Shown: piece by piece, positions 32,233-40,239 of the stretch
Position numbering within the stretch: position 1 is the stretch's first letter
How the letters are laid out: each line of letters begins with the position of its first letter
Assembly: GCF_023614235.1 (NCBI RefSeq)
Contig: NZ_CP094264.1
Span: 868,001-932,000 of the forward strand
DNA: 64,000 nucleotides
From: Streptomyces sp. MRC013
Lineage (GTDB): Bacteria; Actinomycetota; Actinomycetes; Streptomycetales; Streptomycetaceae
Reading direction: 5' to 3'
The notes under the pieces: model-generated
What the model was told of the DNA's origin: nothing
Databases searched by the model: none
Seen by the model: the letters and a program-made list of their open reading frames with translations, nothing else
Position numbers and translations under genes: made by a program

Positions 32233-32613
32233 TCATGCCGCTCGATCGTGCCGAACCGCGTAGATCGCGGCCTGGGTCCGATCGGACACGTTGAGCCGGG
32301 CGAAGATCGCTTGCATGTGGTTCTTGACGGTCTTCTCCGTGATACCGAGTGCCCGAGCTATGTGGCGGTTGGTCATGCCGTCGGTCAGTAAGGCGAGAAC
32401 CTCGAGCTGGCGCGGTGTCAGGGCGCTGGAGGGAGACTTCTCGCCGGCCGGTTCACCACCGCGATCGGTCGTCACCCTTCCCTGAGGAGCGCGGGTGGTC
32501 CGAGCCTCTGCTCGTCGCGGACACGGACGCGTCGCCGTCGAGTCCTGAGCGACGGGGATATCTGTCTGCTGGTCGGTCAGAGGATGTGTGCGATTGCTAT
32601 TTCGCGCAGCCAT
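32233..32613 (-). CDS. LuxR-type regulator with TTA codon
   Basis: A 126-residue protein consisting of an unstructured polar N-terminal half and a complete LuxR/GerE helix-turn-helix in residues 66-126: LTPRQLEVLALLTDGMTNRH, IARALGITEKTVKNHMQ and AIFARLNVSDRTQAAIYAV. No receiver or ligand-binding domain is present. Codon 75 is TTA (32391-32389), as in many cluster-situated activators that depend on bldA. RBS AAGGAG precedes ATG 32613. It is the only plausible pathway-specific regulator near the Rieske, DAHP synthase and piperazate genes, and is therefore a candidate activator. Confidence 0.8.
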   Translation of the reverse strand: MAARNSNRTHPLTDQQTDIPVAQDSTATRPCPRRAEARTTRAPQGRVTTDRGGEPAGEKSPSSALTPRQLEVLALLTDGMTNRHIARALGITEKTVKNHMQAIFARLNVSDRTQAAIYAVRHDRAA

Positions 32614-32779
32614 CCGTGTCTCCTTGCCCCGTGGTCGAATGGACAGTCCCGCGCCCGGTCGGCTCCGATAGGAGGCCTCGGGCCCGGTAGTAACCACGCC
32701 GACTGTATCGAAGATCGAACTCGGGAGAGAACGGTAGCTGTCAAGATTTTGCGGGCGGGTTGGTCCGAGAATCTTTGAG

Positions 32780-34021
32780 TCAGTGTTCTTGCTGGTCGCG
32801 GCTGGGTGGGGTGATCCGGGCGACGGTGGGCGGGGCGGCGGGTTCGGGGCGGTCTCGGTAGGCGGCGGCCAGGACCTCGGGACGGACGGCGTCGACGGCG
32901 TCGGTGTGTCCGTGGTGGACGTCGTGGGGAGTGTGCCGGGTGGTCCCGGAGTGCCGGTGTGCGGTGTTGTACCAGGTGAAGAAGGTGCGACAGAAGGCGC
33001 GGACCCGTTCGCCGGTGTCGAAGCGGTCCGGGAAGTCGGGCCGGTACTTCAGCGCCTTGAAATGCGCTTCGCTGTACGGGTCGTCGTTCGGGGTCCGCGG
33101 TCGTGAGTGGCTTTTCGTGACGCCGAGGTCGGCGAGCGGAAACGCCACCGGTTTGGAGGCCGTCGAGGTTCCGTTGTCGGCGTGGAGGGTCAACGTGTTG
33201 CGGTCGATGTGCTGCTCGGTGATCGCGCCGGCGAGGAATTTCTCGACCGGCACGCTGCCCTCGCGGTCGGCCGGGAACCAACCGACGACGTAGCGCGGGT
33301 AAATGTCGGTGATCACGTAGAGGCGGAAGTACGACCACTTCGCCGGCCCGGCCGGCTCGGTATGCCCCACGACCGGACCCGGTTCGCGCCGATGGCGACC
33401 GGTTCCGGTTTGACCCGGGGCGGGGGTGGCCTGCCGGCGCCGCGCGGCCGGCCCCTCCGCCTTCGACCGCACCCCCTCGACCTTTGCCGGAACGTCCTCC
33501 AGGCCGAGCGCCGCCGCGAGCTGCCGACGGTCCGTCGCCTCCCCGCGGCCGGACAGGGCGCCCACAAGCCGCTGGTGGTCCGGCGCCGACACCGCCGGGG
33601 CGAGCGTCGTGCCGCTGCGGCACCGTCGAACCGGGCAACGCCGCGGTGATCCGCCCCGACCCCTTACCGGCCACCACGACCGGCGGCCCTTCCTCGCCTC
33701 CGCCGGGAGGGGCCGGGACCTCGGCCACCGTCTCACGGGCGATCCCGAACCACTCCCACCCGGCCCCGCCCTCCGACCGCTCGGACCGAAGGGCCTCCAC
33801 CCGCTGCCGAGCGGTGCGTTCACGCTCCTCCAACAGTCCCGTCGTCGACGGCGTCCGAATCGGTGGGAGACCTCGAAGACGGACACGCCGTACGGACCGG
33901 CGTACGCCTTCCCCACCCGGGCGCTGCCGGCGAAGGCGATGCCGGAGTGCTTCCAGTCGATCCGAGCGTGCCGCAGTCGCGACGGATTCGGTCGTGTCTG
34001 GCGGATGGTCGTGACGTTCAC
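32780..34021 (-). pseudogene. IS3-family transposase, degenerate N-terminal half
   Basis: The C-terminal 220 residues are a good DDE integrase core: YVITDIYPRYVVGWFPADRE (first Asp), TLHADNGTSTASKPVAF (second Asp) and RTPNDDPYSEAHFKALKYRP (Glu), then FFTWYNTAHRHSGTTRHTP. The upstream half is Arg/Gly-rich nonsense in this frame, and recognisable helix-turn-helix pieces of OrfB are missing or frame-scrambled. It is an inactive insertion sequence lying between the LuxR gene and the piperazate operon. Confidence 0.7.
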
Positions 34022-34509
34022 GCGGAGCGGGTGTGGCGGTGATTCGTGGACGCATCCGCGGGTGGAAACGGGTGGGCGGTCGGCGGGGACGAGCGGTGGC
34101 CCGTTCCGGTTCCGGGGGCGGGAATTCGGCGGGTGCGCGGGTCGGAATACCGGGCAGGGGGGACGGTCTCGAGTGGGGCGGGGGTCGGGGTGGGTCTACT
34201 GGCCTGGCTGTTCCGGGGGCGGAGAAGGAGCGTATGTGCCATGCCGCCGCATTAGCCCCCCGGGCGTACATGACGGTTCGTCGGTCTTTTTCACGGACAA
34301 GCGATCTGAAGGGTGACAAAGCCACTCAGGGCCGGGTTCGAACCGGCCAAAGCGGATCGCGATCGGGCCATCGCCGACAGCGCTGCTTGTTTGAGCGGGG
34401 GGCCCGACCAAGGATGAATCCGGTCCCGCCCCGGCTGCACCACGGTCCACGGGGTCATCGCACACGCCGGGACGCAACCCGTTCTCCACTTCGTCAGAGG
34501 AGCCCCACC
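34022..34509. other. Region upstream of the piperazate operon
   Basis: No gene is recognisable. A small perfect hairpin GCCGG-GTTCGAA-CCGGC occurs at 34331-34347. The region must carry the promoter of the operon that starts at 34510; I cannot identify clear -35/-10 boxes, though GAGGAG lies just before the start codon. Confidence 0.4.
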
Positions 34510-35808
34510 ATGCCGGAAGCGGTGCTCGACCTGGTCGGCGTCGGATTCGGACCATCGAACCTGGCTATCGCGCTCGCGCTGGACGAAGCGGGCGCGACGG
34601 CCGGGTGCGACGCGTTGTTCCTGGAACGGCAGCCGGCCTTCGGCTGGCACACCGGAATGCTGCTGGACGAGGCGACGATGCAGGTCTCGTTCCTCAAGGA
34701 CCTGGTCACCATGCGGAATCCGGCCAGCCCGCACAGCTACCTGTGCTACCTGCGGGACCGGGGCCGGCTCGCCGCGTTCATCAACCAGAAGTCGCTGTTC
34801 CCGCTGCGCACCGAGTTCCACGACTACCTCGCGTGGTGCGCCGAGCGGGTCGGGCACCTGGTGCGCTACGGCGCGCAGGTGGTGGACATCCGTCCGGTGT
34901 CCGGCCCGGACGGGACCGTCGACCTGCTCGACGTCGTGGTGCACCGCGACGGGGCCGAGGAGGTGCACCGCACCCGGAACATGGTGATCGCCGCCGGTCT
35001 GCAGCCCTGGCTGCCGGACGGCATCGAGCGGTCGGACCGGGTCTGGCACACCTCGGAACTGCTGCACCGGCTGCCCGGGTTCGAGTCCGTCGCGCCGCGC
35101 AGCCTCACCGTCGTCGGTGCCGGGCAGAGCGCCGCCGAGGCGGTGGCGCACCTGCACGGGAGGTTCCCGGAGGCCGAGGTGCGGGCCGTGTTCGGGCGCT
35201 ACGGGTACAGCCCGGCGGACGACTCCCCGTTCGCGAACCAGATCTTCGACCCCGACGCCGTCGACGAGTACTACGTGGCGCCCGAGCACGTCCGCCGCCG
35301 GCTGGTCGACTACCACCGCAACACCAACTACGCGGTCGTGGACCTCGAACTGATCCAGGACCTGTACGCGCGGTCCTACCGGGAGCAGGTGCGGGGCGTC
35401 CAGCCGCGGCTGATCATGATGAACGTCAGCCGGCTCGCCTCGCTGTCGCAGGAGGCCGACGCGGTACGGCTGGTCGTGGAGCACCTGCCCACTGGGAAGC
35501 TGACCGAGTTCGAGACGGACGCGGTCGTGTTCGGCACCGGGTACCGCCCGGCCGATCCGCTCGCCCTGCTCGGCTCGCTGGCCGACCAGCTCAAGCTGGA
35601 CGACCAGTCCCGCCCGCGCCTCGACCGCGACTACCGGCTCGTCACCACCGACCGGATCCGCGCCGGGATCTACCTGCAGGGCCCGACGGAGCACACCCAC
35701 GGCCTGGCCTCGACGCTGCTCTCGGTCACCGCGGTGCGCGCCGGCGAGATCCTCGCGGCCGTGACGGCCGCGGCTCCCGCCCAGGTCCTCACCGCGTCCG
35801 CCCGATGA
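34510..35808 (+). CDS. L-ornithine/L-lysine N-monooxygenase (KtzI-like)
   Basis: A 432-residue flavin N-hydroxylase of the SidA/PvdA/KtzI class. FAD motif DLVGVGFGPSNLAIAL at the N-terminus, LFLERQPAFGWHTGMLL, MQVSFLKDLVTMRNP, the NADPH-binding LTVVGAGQSAAEAVAHL, and the substrate-lining DDSPFANQIFDPDAVDEYY region, closing with the ATG-like signature VFGTGYRP. In siderophore and piperazate pathways it makes N5-hydroxyornithine. The adjacent KtzT homologue makes the piperazate route likely. ATG 34510 follows GAGGAGCCCCACC. Confidence 0.9.
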   Translation: MPEAVLDLVGVGFGPSNLAIALALDEAGATAGCDALFLERQPAFGWHTGMLLDEATMQVSFLKDLVTMRNPASPHSYLCYLRDRGRLAAFINQKSLFPLRTEFHDYLAWCAERVGHLVRYGAQVVDIRPVSGPDGTVDLLDVVVHRDGAEEVHRTRNMVIAAGLQPWLPDGIERSDRVWHTSELLHRLPGFESVAPRSLTVVGAGQSAAEAVAHLHGRFPEAEVRAVFGRYGYSPADDSPFANQIFDPDAVDEYYVAPEHVRRRLVDYHRNTNYAVVDLELIQDLYARSYREQVRGVQPRLIMMNVSRLASLSQEADAVRLVVEHLPTGKLTEFETDAVVFGTGYRPADPLALLGSLADQLKLDDQSRPRLDRDYRLVTTDRIRAGIYLQGPTEHTHGLASTLLSVTAVRAGEILAAVTAAAPAQVLTASAR

Positions 35809-35868
35809 CCGGGATCCCGGAGGCTTCCGGGGGTCGGGCGGGCGCCCAGGAGAAAGGAGACGCACGAG

Positions 35869-36525
35869 ATGTACGTTCCGGAGATCTACCAGTCCCCCGA
35901 CACCGAAGCCGTCCGGCTGATCCGCGAGTACCCGCTGGCCCTGCTGCTGACCAACGGACCCGCGGCGCCGTTCGCCACGCACCTGCCCGTGATCTTCTCG
36001 CCGACCGTCGAGCCCGAGGGGATCGAGTCGCTGAGCGGCGTCACGCTCTACGGCCACCTCAACCGGGCCAACCCGCACTGGGAGACGCTGTACGAGGGGC
36101 AGCACGCGACCCTGGTCTTCCAGGGCGCGAACGCCTACGTCTCCGCCGCCGTCTACGAGCGGACCCCGGCCGCCCCCACCTGGAACTTCGCCACCACCCA
36201 CGTCCAGGGCCGCCTCCACCCGATGCCCGCCCGGGAGGACGCGCTCGACGTGGTGCGCTGGACGGTGGCGGCCTTCGAGGCCGAGCACGGCCTCGGCTGG
36301 GACCCGGGCCCGTCGCTCGACTACTTCGACAAGATCGTCGACGGTGTCGGCGCCTTCCGCTTCACCGTCGAATCGGTCGACACGATGCTCAAGCTCAGTC
36401 AGGAACAGGCCGACCGGACCAGGGACAAGGTGGTCGCGCACTTCGCCGCCAGCCCGGTCGGGCTGCGCCGGGAGGTCAGCCACCTGATGAGGACCGCCGC
36501 CCCGACCGCCACCACCGGAGAGTGA
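35869..36525 (+). CDS. Piperazate synthase (KtzT-like, PAI2B/FMN-binding-split-barrel family)
   Basis: A 218-residue protein matching the PAI2B-type family to which the heme-dependent piperazate synthase KtzT belongs. Signatures: MYVPEIYQSPD start, LIREYPLALLLTN, FATHLPVIF, LYGHLNRANPHW, the WNFATTHVQGR strand and VGAFRFTVESVDTMLKLSQE. KtzT closes N5-hydroxyornithine to L-piperazic acid by forming the N-N bond. Some relatives are transcriptional regulators or FMN proteins, but co-occurrence with an ornithine N-hydroxylase 60 bases upstream is the diagnostic piperazate pair. Confidence 0.85.
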   Translation: MYVPEIYQSPDTEAVRLIREYPLALLLTNGPAAPFATHLPVIFSPTVEPEGIESLSGVTLYGHLNRANPHWETLYEGQHATLVFQGANAYVSAAVYERTPAAPTWNFATTHVQGRLHPMPAREDALDVVRWTVAAFEAEHGLGWDPGPSLDYFDKIVDGVGAFRFTVESVDTMLKLSQEQADRTRDKVVAHFAASPVGLRREVSHLMRTAAPTATTGE

Positions 36526-36533
36526 GGGAGAAC

Positions 36534-37685
36534 ATGACCGAAACCGCTGATGTCCTCGTAGTCGGCCTGGGCGGGCTCGGCAGCGCCGCGGCCTACCATC
36601 TGGCCGCGCGCGGCAGCCGGGTGATCGGCATCGACCGGTTCGGGCCCGCGCACGCGCGTGGCGCGAGCCACGGCGAGAGCCGCGGGGTCTGGAAGGCGTA
36701 CTTCATGGGCGCCGGGTACGTCCCGCTGCTCGACCGCGCCTACGACCTCTGGGACGAGCTGGGCGAGATCCGCGGCGAGACGCTGTTCCACCGCACCGGC
36801 GGGATCTGCGTCGGCCCGGCCGGCGGCGCGCTCGTGCCCGCCGCGCTCGCCTCGGCCCGGGAGGCGGGCCTGGAGTTCGAGTACCTGGAGAGCGACGAGA
36901 TCCGCTCGCGCTTCCCGGAGTTCAACCCCGGGCCGGGCGACGTCGCCGTGTGGGACCCGTCCTCGGGTTACGTACGTCCCGAGCAGGTCGTCACCGCGCA
37001 CCTCGACCTCGCCCGCAAGCACGGCGCCGACCTGCGGTTCGACGAGAAGGTGCTGGACTTCTCGGACACCGGCAGCGGCGTGCGGGTGCGCACGGAGACC
37101 GGCGTGTACGAGGCCGACCGCCTGGTGGTCGCGGCCGGCGCCTGGGCCCCGCAGCTGCTCCCCGAGCTCCGGCCGCACATCAAGGTCCTGCGGAAGGTGA
37201 TGCTCTGGTTCGACCCGATCTCGCGGGCCGAGGACTTCTACACCGGCCGTCAGCCGTACTGGATCTGGGAGGGCGAGAACGGCACGGTCGGCTACGGCCA
37301 CCCGGCCGTCGACGGCCCCTCCGGCGGCGTCAAGGCCGGCATCCACAGCGGCGGCGAGCCCGCGGACCCGGACTCCCTCGACCGCCACGTCGGCACGCAG
37401 GACGTCGAGGCCGTGCGGGAGTTCCTGGCCAAGCGGATCCCGGCGCTGCCCGGCCGCTACCTGCGCAGCCGCGTCTGCATGTACGACAACTCGCCCGACC
37501 TGGGCTTCGTCATCGGCCCGTCGGCCCGGAGCGACCGGATCACCGTCGCCGCCGGCACCTCGGGCCACGCCTTCAAGTTCGCCCCCGCGCTCGGCGAGGT
37601 GATCGCGCAGCTGGCCACCGAGGGCGCCAGCACCCACGACGTCTCGCTGTTCGACCCGCGCCGCCTGAACGACGCGAACGCGTGA
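36534..37685 (+). CDS. Sarcosine-oxidase/N-methyltryptophan-oxidase-like FAD amine oxidase
   Basis: A 383-residue monomeric-sarcosine-oxidase-like enzyme: VLVVGLGGLGSAAAYHLAAR (FAD motif), RFGPAHARGASHGESRG, the covalent-flavin region near CMYDNSPDLGFVIGP containing a Cys in the position used for 8alpha-S-cysteinyl FAD, and TSGHAFKFAPALGEVIA. These enzymes oxidise C-N bonds of secondary or cyclic amino acids (sarcosine, pipecolate). Placed nine bases after the piperazate synthase gene, it is a candidate for oxidising piperazate to dehydropiperazate; this is inference. ATG 36534 follows GAGGGAGAAC. Confidence 0.8.
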   Translation: MTETADVLVVGLGGLGSAAAYHLAARGSRVIGIDRFGPAHARGASHGESRGVWKAYFMGAGYVPLLDRAYDLWDELGEIRGETLFHRTGGICVGPAGGALVPAALASAREAGLEFEYLESDEIRSRFPEFNPGPGDVAVWDPSSGYVRPEQVVTAHLDLARKHGADLRFDEKVLDFSDTGSGVRVRTETGVYEADRLVVAAGAWAPQLLPELRPHIKVLRKVMLWFDPISRAEDFYTGRQPYWIWEGENGTVGYGHPAVDGPSGGVKAGIHSGGEPADPDSLDRHVGTQDVEAVREFLAKRIPALPGRYLRSRVCMYDNSPDLGFVIGPSARSDRITVAAGTSGHAFKFAPALGEVIAQLATEGASTHDVSLFDPRRLNDANA

Positions 37686-38185
37686 CCGGCGCGGGCCGCA
37701 CCGTGCACCGGGGCCTGACCATCGCCATCACCGGCACGCGTCAGGTCGAGTCGCGACGAGCCGTCCTGGCAGAGCTGTTCGAGCGCGTGCTCGCGCCGTT
37801 CGCCGACGGACCGGCCGCGGACCGCGGCTGGCTGCTCGGCGGCGCCGCGGGCGTCGACACCTCGGCCCTGCGCTTCCTGGCCGGCCGCGACGCCGGCCGG
37901 CTGGTCGTGGCCGTCCCCGTGCGGTGCGCCGACCAGCCGGCGGACGCGCGGGAGGCGATCGAGCAGGCGCACGCCGCGGGCCGCGTCGAACGGATCGTCG
38001 AACTCGACCACCCCGAGGGCATCGGCCCGGCCGCGTTCACCACGCGCAACCGCTGGCTCGTCGACCACAGCGACCTCGTCATCGGTTTCCCGCTGACCGG
38101 CACCGATGACGGGTCGGGCACCTGGGAGACGCTCGCGTACGCGGCCGAACTCGGCAGGCCCTACCTCGTCGCTCCGCTCAGCTGA
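37682..38185 (+). CDS. SLOG/DprA-like Rossmann-fold protein
   Basis: A 167-residue protein with nucleotide-binding SLOG superfamily features: IAITGTRQVESRRAV at the N-terminus, WLLGGAAGVDTSALRFL (the GGAxGVD motif typical of DprA/LOG relatives), AVPVRCADQPADAREAI and a terminal WETLAYAAELGRPYLVAPL. DprA loads RecA in transformation, whereas LOG proteins are nucleotide phosphoribohydrolases; neither role is obvious here. The GTG start at 37682 overlaps the oxidase stop (GTGA), so it is a true member of the piperazate operon. Its pathway role is unknown. Confidence 0.65.
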   Translation: MTGAGRTVHRGLTIAITGTRQVESRRAVLAELFERVLAPFADGPAADRGWLLGGAAGVDTSALRFLAGRDAGRLVVAVPVRCADQPADAREAIEQAHAAGRVERIVELDHPEGIGPAAFTTRNRWLVDHSDLVIGFPLTGTDDGSGTWETLAYAAELGRPYLVAPLS

Positions 38186-38219
38186 CCCACCGGTCCCCAA
38201 CCCCCTTGAGGAGAATCAC

Positions 38220-38405
38220 ATGCCCATGATCCGCGTGCAGATGTTCCCCGGTCGCACCTCCGACCAGAAGGAAGCCCTCGTCAAGGAGGTGACCGAGGCG
38301 ATCGTGCGCACCTGCGACGCCAAGCAGGAGGACGTCTGGGTGATCATCGACGAGGTCGACCGCGAGCACTGGGCGCTCGGCGGGACCATGTACTCCCGCC
38401 GCTAG
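38220..38405 (+). CDS. 4-oxalocrotonate tautomerase-family enzyme
   Basis: A 61-residue tautomerase, normal length. After removal of Met the catalytic base would be Pro1 (PMIRVQMFPGR), and the family pattern continues with QKEALVKEVTEAIV and DVWVIIDEVDREHWALGG. It would interconvert enol/keto or imine/enamine forms. As last gene of the piperazate operon, it could tautomerise a dehydropiperazate species made by the oxidase; this is inferred only from context. GAGGAG precedes ATG 38220. Confidence 0.85.
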   Translation: MPMIRVQMFPGRTSDQKEALVKEVTEAIVRTCDAKQEDVWVIIDEVDREHWALGGTMYSRR

Positions 38406-38627
38406 TACTCCGGCCCGGCTTCGCGGTCTTGCGGCCGCCCGGCTGGGAACGGACACGGCCACCGCGTGATCGTCAAGGGTTGTGCGGACTCATGACGATC
38501 GTGCGGTGGCCGCAGGCCACAGCGTGGACCCTGCCCGCTGGCGGGTGATGTTCGAGCAGTGCACCTTCCCCTTGGCCGCGGACCCCTGGAGACGGGGAGC
38601 TTGAGGTTCCAGAGGGAGGAGCACCGG

Positions 38628-38899
38628 GTGGGAAGCGCGTACACGAAGCGGTACACCGAGGAGTTCGAGTGGAACGCGATCGCGCTCGTCGACTCCTCGG
38701 GCAAGGCGGTCACGGCCGTCGCCCGGGAACTCGGCATCAGCTCCGAGTCCCTGCGCGGCCGGTACCGCAAGGCCGAGGTCGACCGGGGCGAGGGACAGCC
38801 CGGTGAGCTGACCGGCGCCGAGCGCGAGGAGCTCAGGCGGCTGCGGCGGGAGGACCGTGAACAGCGGCAGACGATCGAGATCCTGAAAGAAGCGACGGC
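38628..38899 (+). pseudogene. IS3 orfA, truncated (first element)
   Basis: A helix-turn-helix transposase subunit: KRYTEEFEWNAIALVDSSGK, AVARELGISSESLRGRYRKAE and the leucine-zipper-like REELRRLRREDREQRQTIEI, ending at EILKEAT, where the normal gene would continue to the frameshift site. GTG 38628 has AGGGAGGAGC upstream. The sequence then joins the end of a second orfA lying in the opposite direction. Confidence 0.75.
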
Positions 38900-39172
38900 G
38901 GAGGCTGCCTTGAGGATCTCACTCGCCCGGCGCAGCTCGGCCCGCAGCCGCTTGATCTCCGCGGCCTCCTCCGAAGTCACCCCGGGACGCTGGCCGACGT
39001 CGACCTCGGCCTTGCGGACCCATGTCCGTACCGTCTCAGCGGAACCGATGCCCAGCTTCGCAGCGACCGCCTTCATCGCGGCCCACTCAGTTGGGTGATT
39101 GGAGCCGACCTCCGCGACCATGCGCACCGCACGCCCACGAAGCTCAGCAGGATAAGGGGGCGGACGGGCCAT
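38900..39172 (-). pseudogene. IS3 orfA, truncated (second, different element, opposite strand)
   Basis: Another IS3-family OrfA: PPPYPAELRGRAVRMVAEVG, AVAAKLGIGSAETVRTWVRK and ITSEEAAEIKRLRAELRR-like zipper (read as TSEEAAEIKRLRAELRR), ending at EILKAAS. It faces the plus-strand orfA and is cut at the same EILK codon context. It differs enough in sequence to be from another IS3 subgroup. No orfB follows either copy. No gene is seen in the gap 39173-39371. Confidence 0.75.
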
Positions 39173-39371
39173 GACTCGATCCTCTCAGGGAATCGAGCCT
39201 CCATCAGACCCGGAGCGCTTCACCATTTCCGCGCCGAGCGGACTCGCTGCTACGTCTCGCGACGGCAAACGCGTCAACCCGCTGAATGAACTGATCCAAG
39301 GAAAGCGGAATGTGTGGAGCCAGTACCGTTTTCCAGACCTCTTTTCGTCCCGCACCACACGATGCCGAACG

Positions 39372-39764
39372 TCAGGAAATGGGGAACCAGATCGAGAGGC
39401 GCTTGGCAATGGCCGGTACATCGGTGTTGTCCTGCGCGACATCCTCGACGAACGGGCCGGCAACGGGGACGGGCGGCGGGACAGTACTGGCGCCGACGCC
39501 GTTGAAGCGCAGGAAGACACGCATGGCGAGCCAGGCGGTGCGCTTGTTGCCGTCGATCAGCGCGTGATTGCGGGCGACGGAGTGCAGCAGTGCCGCAGCC
39601 TTCTCGTGCAGCGTGGGATACAACTCAGCCCCGAACACGTTCGTCCGGGGACGCTCGATCGCCGACACCAGAAGGCCCAGGTCACGCACACTGTGGTCGG
39701 TCCCGTTGACCGCGCGGGCGATGGCCAGGATCTCGTCGATCTGGACGTAGCGGACGCCGGTCAC
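39372..39764 (-). CDS. doc: Fic/Doc-family toxin
   Basis: A 130-residue Doc-like toxin with the family motif HALIDGNKRTAW (normally HxFxDxNKR), VQIDEILAIARAVNG at the N-terminus and GLLVSAIERPRTNVFG. Doc toxins phosphorylate EF-Tu and stop translation. The GTG start overlaps the antitoxin stop (GTGA), the expected antitoxin-first arrangement. Length and motif look functional. Confidence 0.9.
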   Translation of the reverse strand: MTGVRYVQIDEILAIARAVNGTDHSVRDLGLLVSAIERPRTNVFGAELYPTLHEKAAALLHSVARNHALIDGNKRTAWLAMRVFLRFNGVGASTVPPPVPVAGPFVEDVAQDNTDVPAIAKRLSIWFPIS

Positions 39765-39955
39765 TTCAAGTAGTCCAGGATCTCTGCATCGCTGTCCATG
39801 AGCTCGGCCAAGAGGTCATCGACCTTCAGCTCGGCCCGGTTCTGAGCGTCACGGATGGCCTCAATGGCAAGTTCCTGCTTGCTGCGGCCCTCCCGGCGAG
39901 CCCGCTCGGTGAGCTTCGCGTCAAGGTCGTCGGGGAGTCGGAGAGTCATCGCCAT
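39761..39955 (-). CDS. Ribbon-helix-helix antitoxin
   Basis: A 64-residue protein: MTLRLPDDLDAKLTERARRE is a ribbon-helix-helix DNA-binding start, SKQELAIEAIRDAQNRAEL the second helix, and the acidic LLAELMDSDAEILDYLK tail is the likely toxin-neutralising segment. It precedes and overlaps the Doc toxin gene. I prefer ATG 39955 to an upstream ATG at 39982, because the palindromic operator occupies 39963-39981 and would be inside the longer ORF. Confidence 0.85.
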   Translation of the reverse strand: MAMTLRLPDDLDAKLTERARREGRSKQELAIEAIRDAQNRAELKVDDLLAELMDSDAEILDYLK

Positions 39956-39962
39956 GCAGAGA

Positions 39963-39981
39963 TGATACCTGACCGGTATCA
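39963..39981. promoter_or_regulatory. Antitoxin operator: TGATACC-N5-GGTATCA
   Basis: A perfect 7-base inverted repeat with a 5-base spacer ends eight bases before the antitoxin start codon. Ribbon-helix-helix antitoxins repress their own operon by binding such palindromes, so this is very likely the autoregulatory site. Confidence 0.75.
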
Positions 39982-40239
39982 AAGTGGTGCGGTCGGGCCG
40001 CGTTCTCGGCCTCCAAGGAAAGTGGGGGTCGGAATGGTCACTCGCATCGCCTGCGGCGGCGCAGCAGAGATTTCCGCTTCGAGCGTCATCCGAGCGTCAC
40101 GAATCTCCGGACGACCCTCTGAAGGCGTCGCCGATGCAGGCACCTCGCTCACGAATCCGCAGGTCAGCGAGGTACAAGAGTGATCCGTCCGCTCGAACCC
40201 GCTGCACGGAGGAAAACAGGTCGAGCAACCCACCACAGC

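Noticed and set aside
34331..34347. GCCGG-GTTCGAA-CCGGC resembles a tRNA T-arm and could be an att site
   Set aside because: No acceptor, D or anticodon arms fit around it, and shifting to the canonical T-loop register breaks the stem; it is a simple hairpin.
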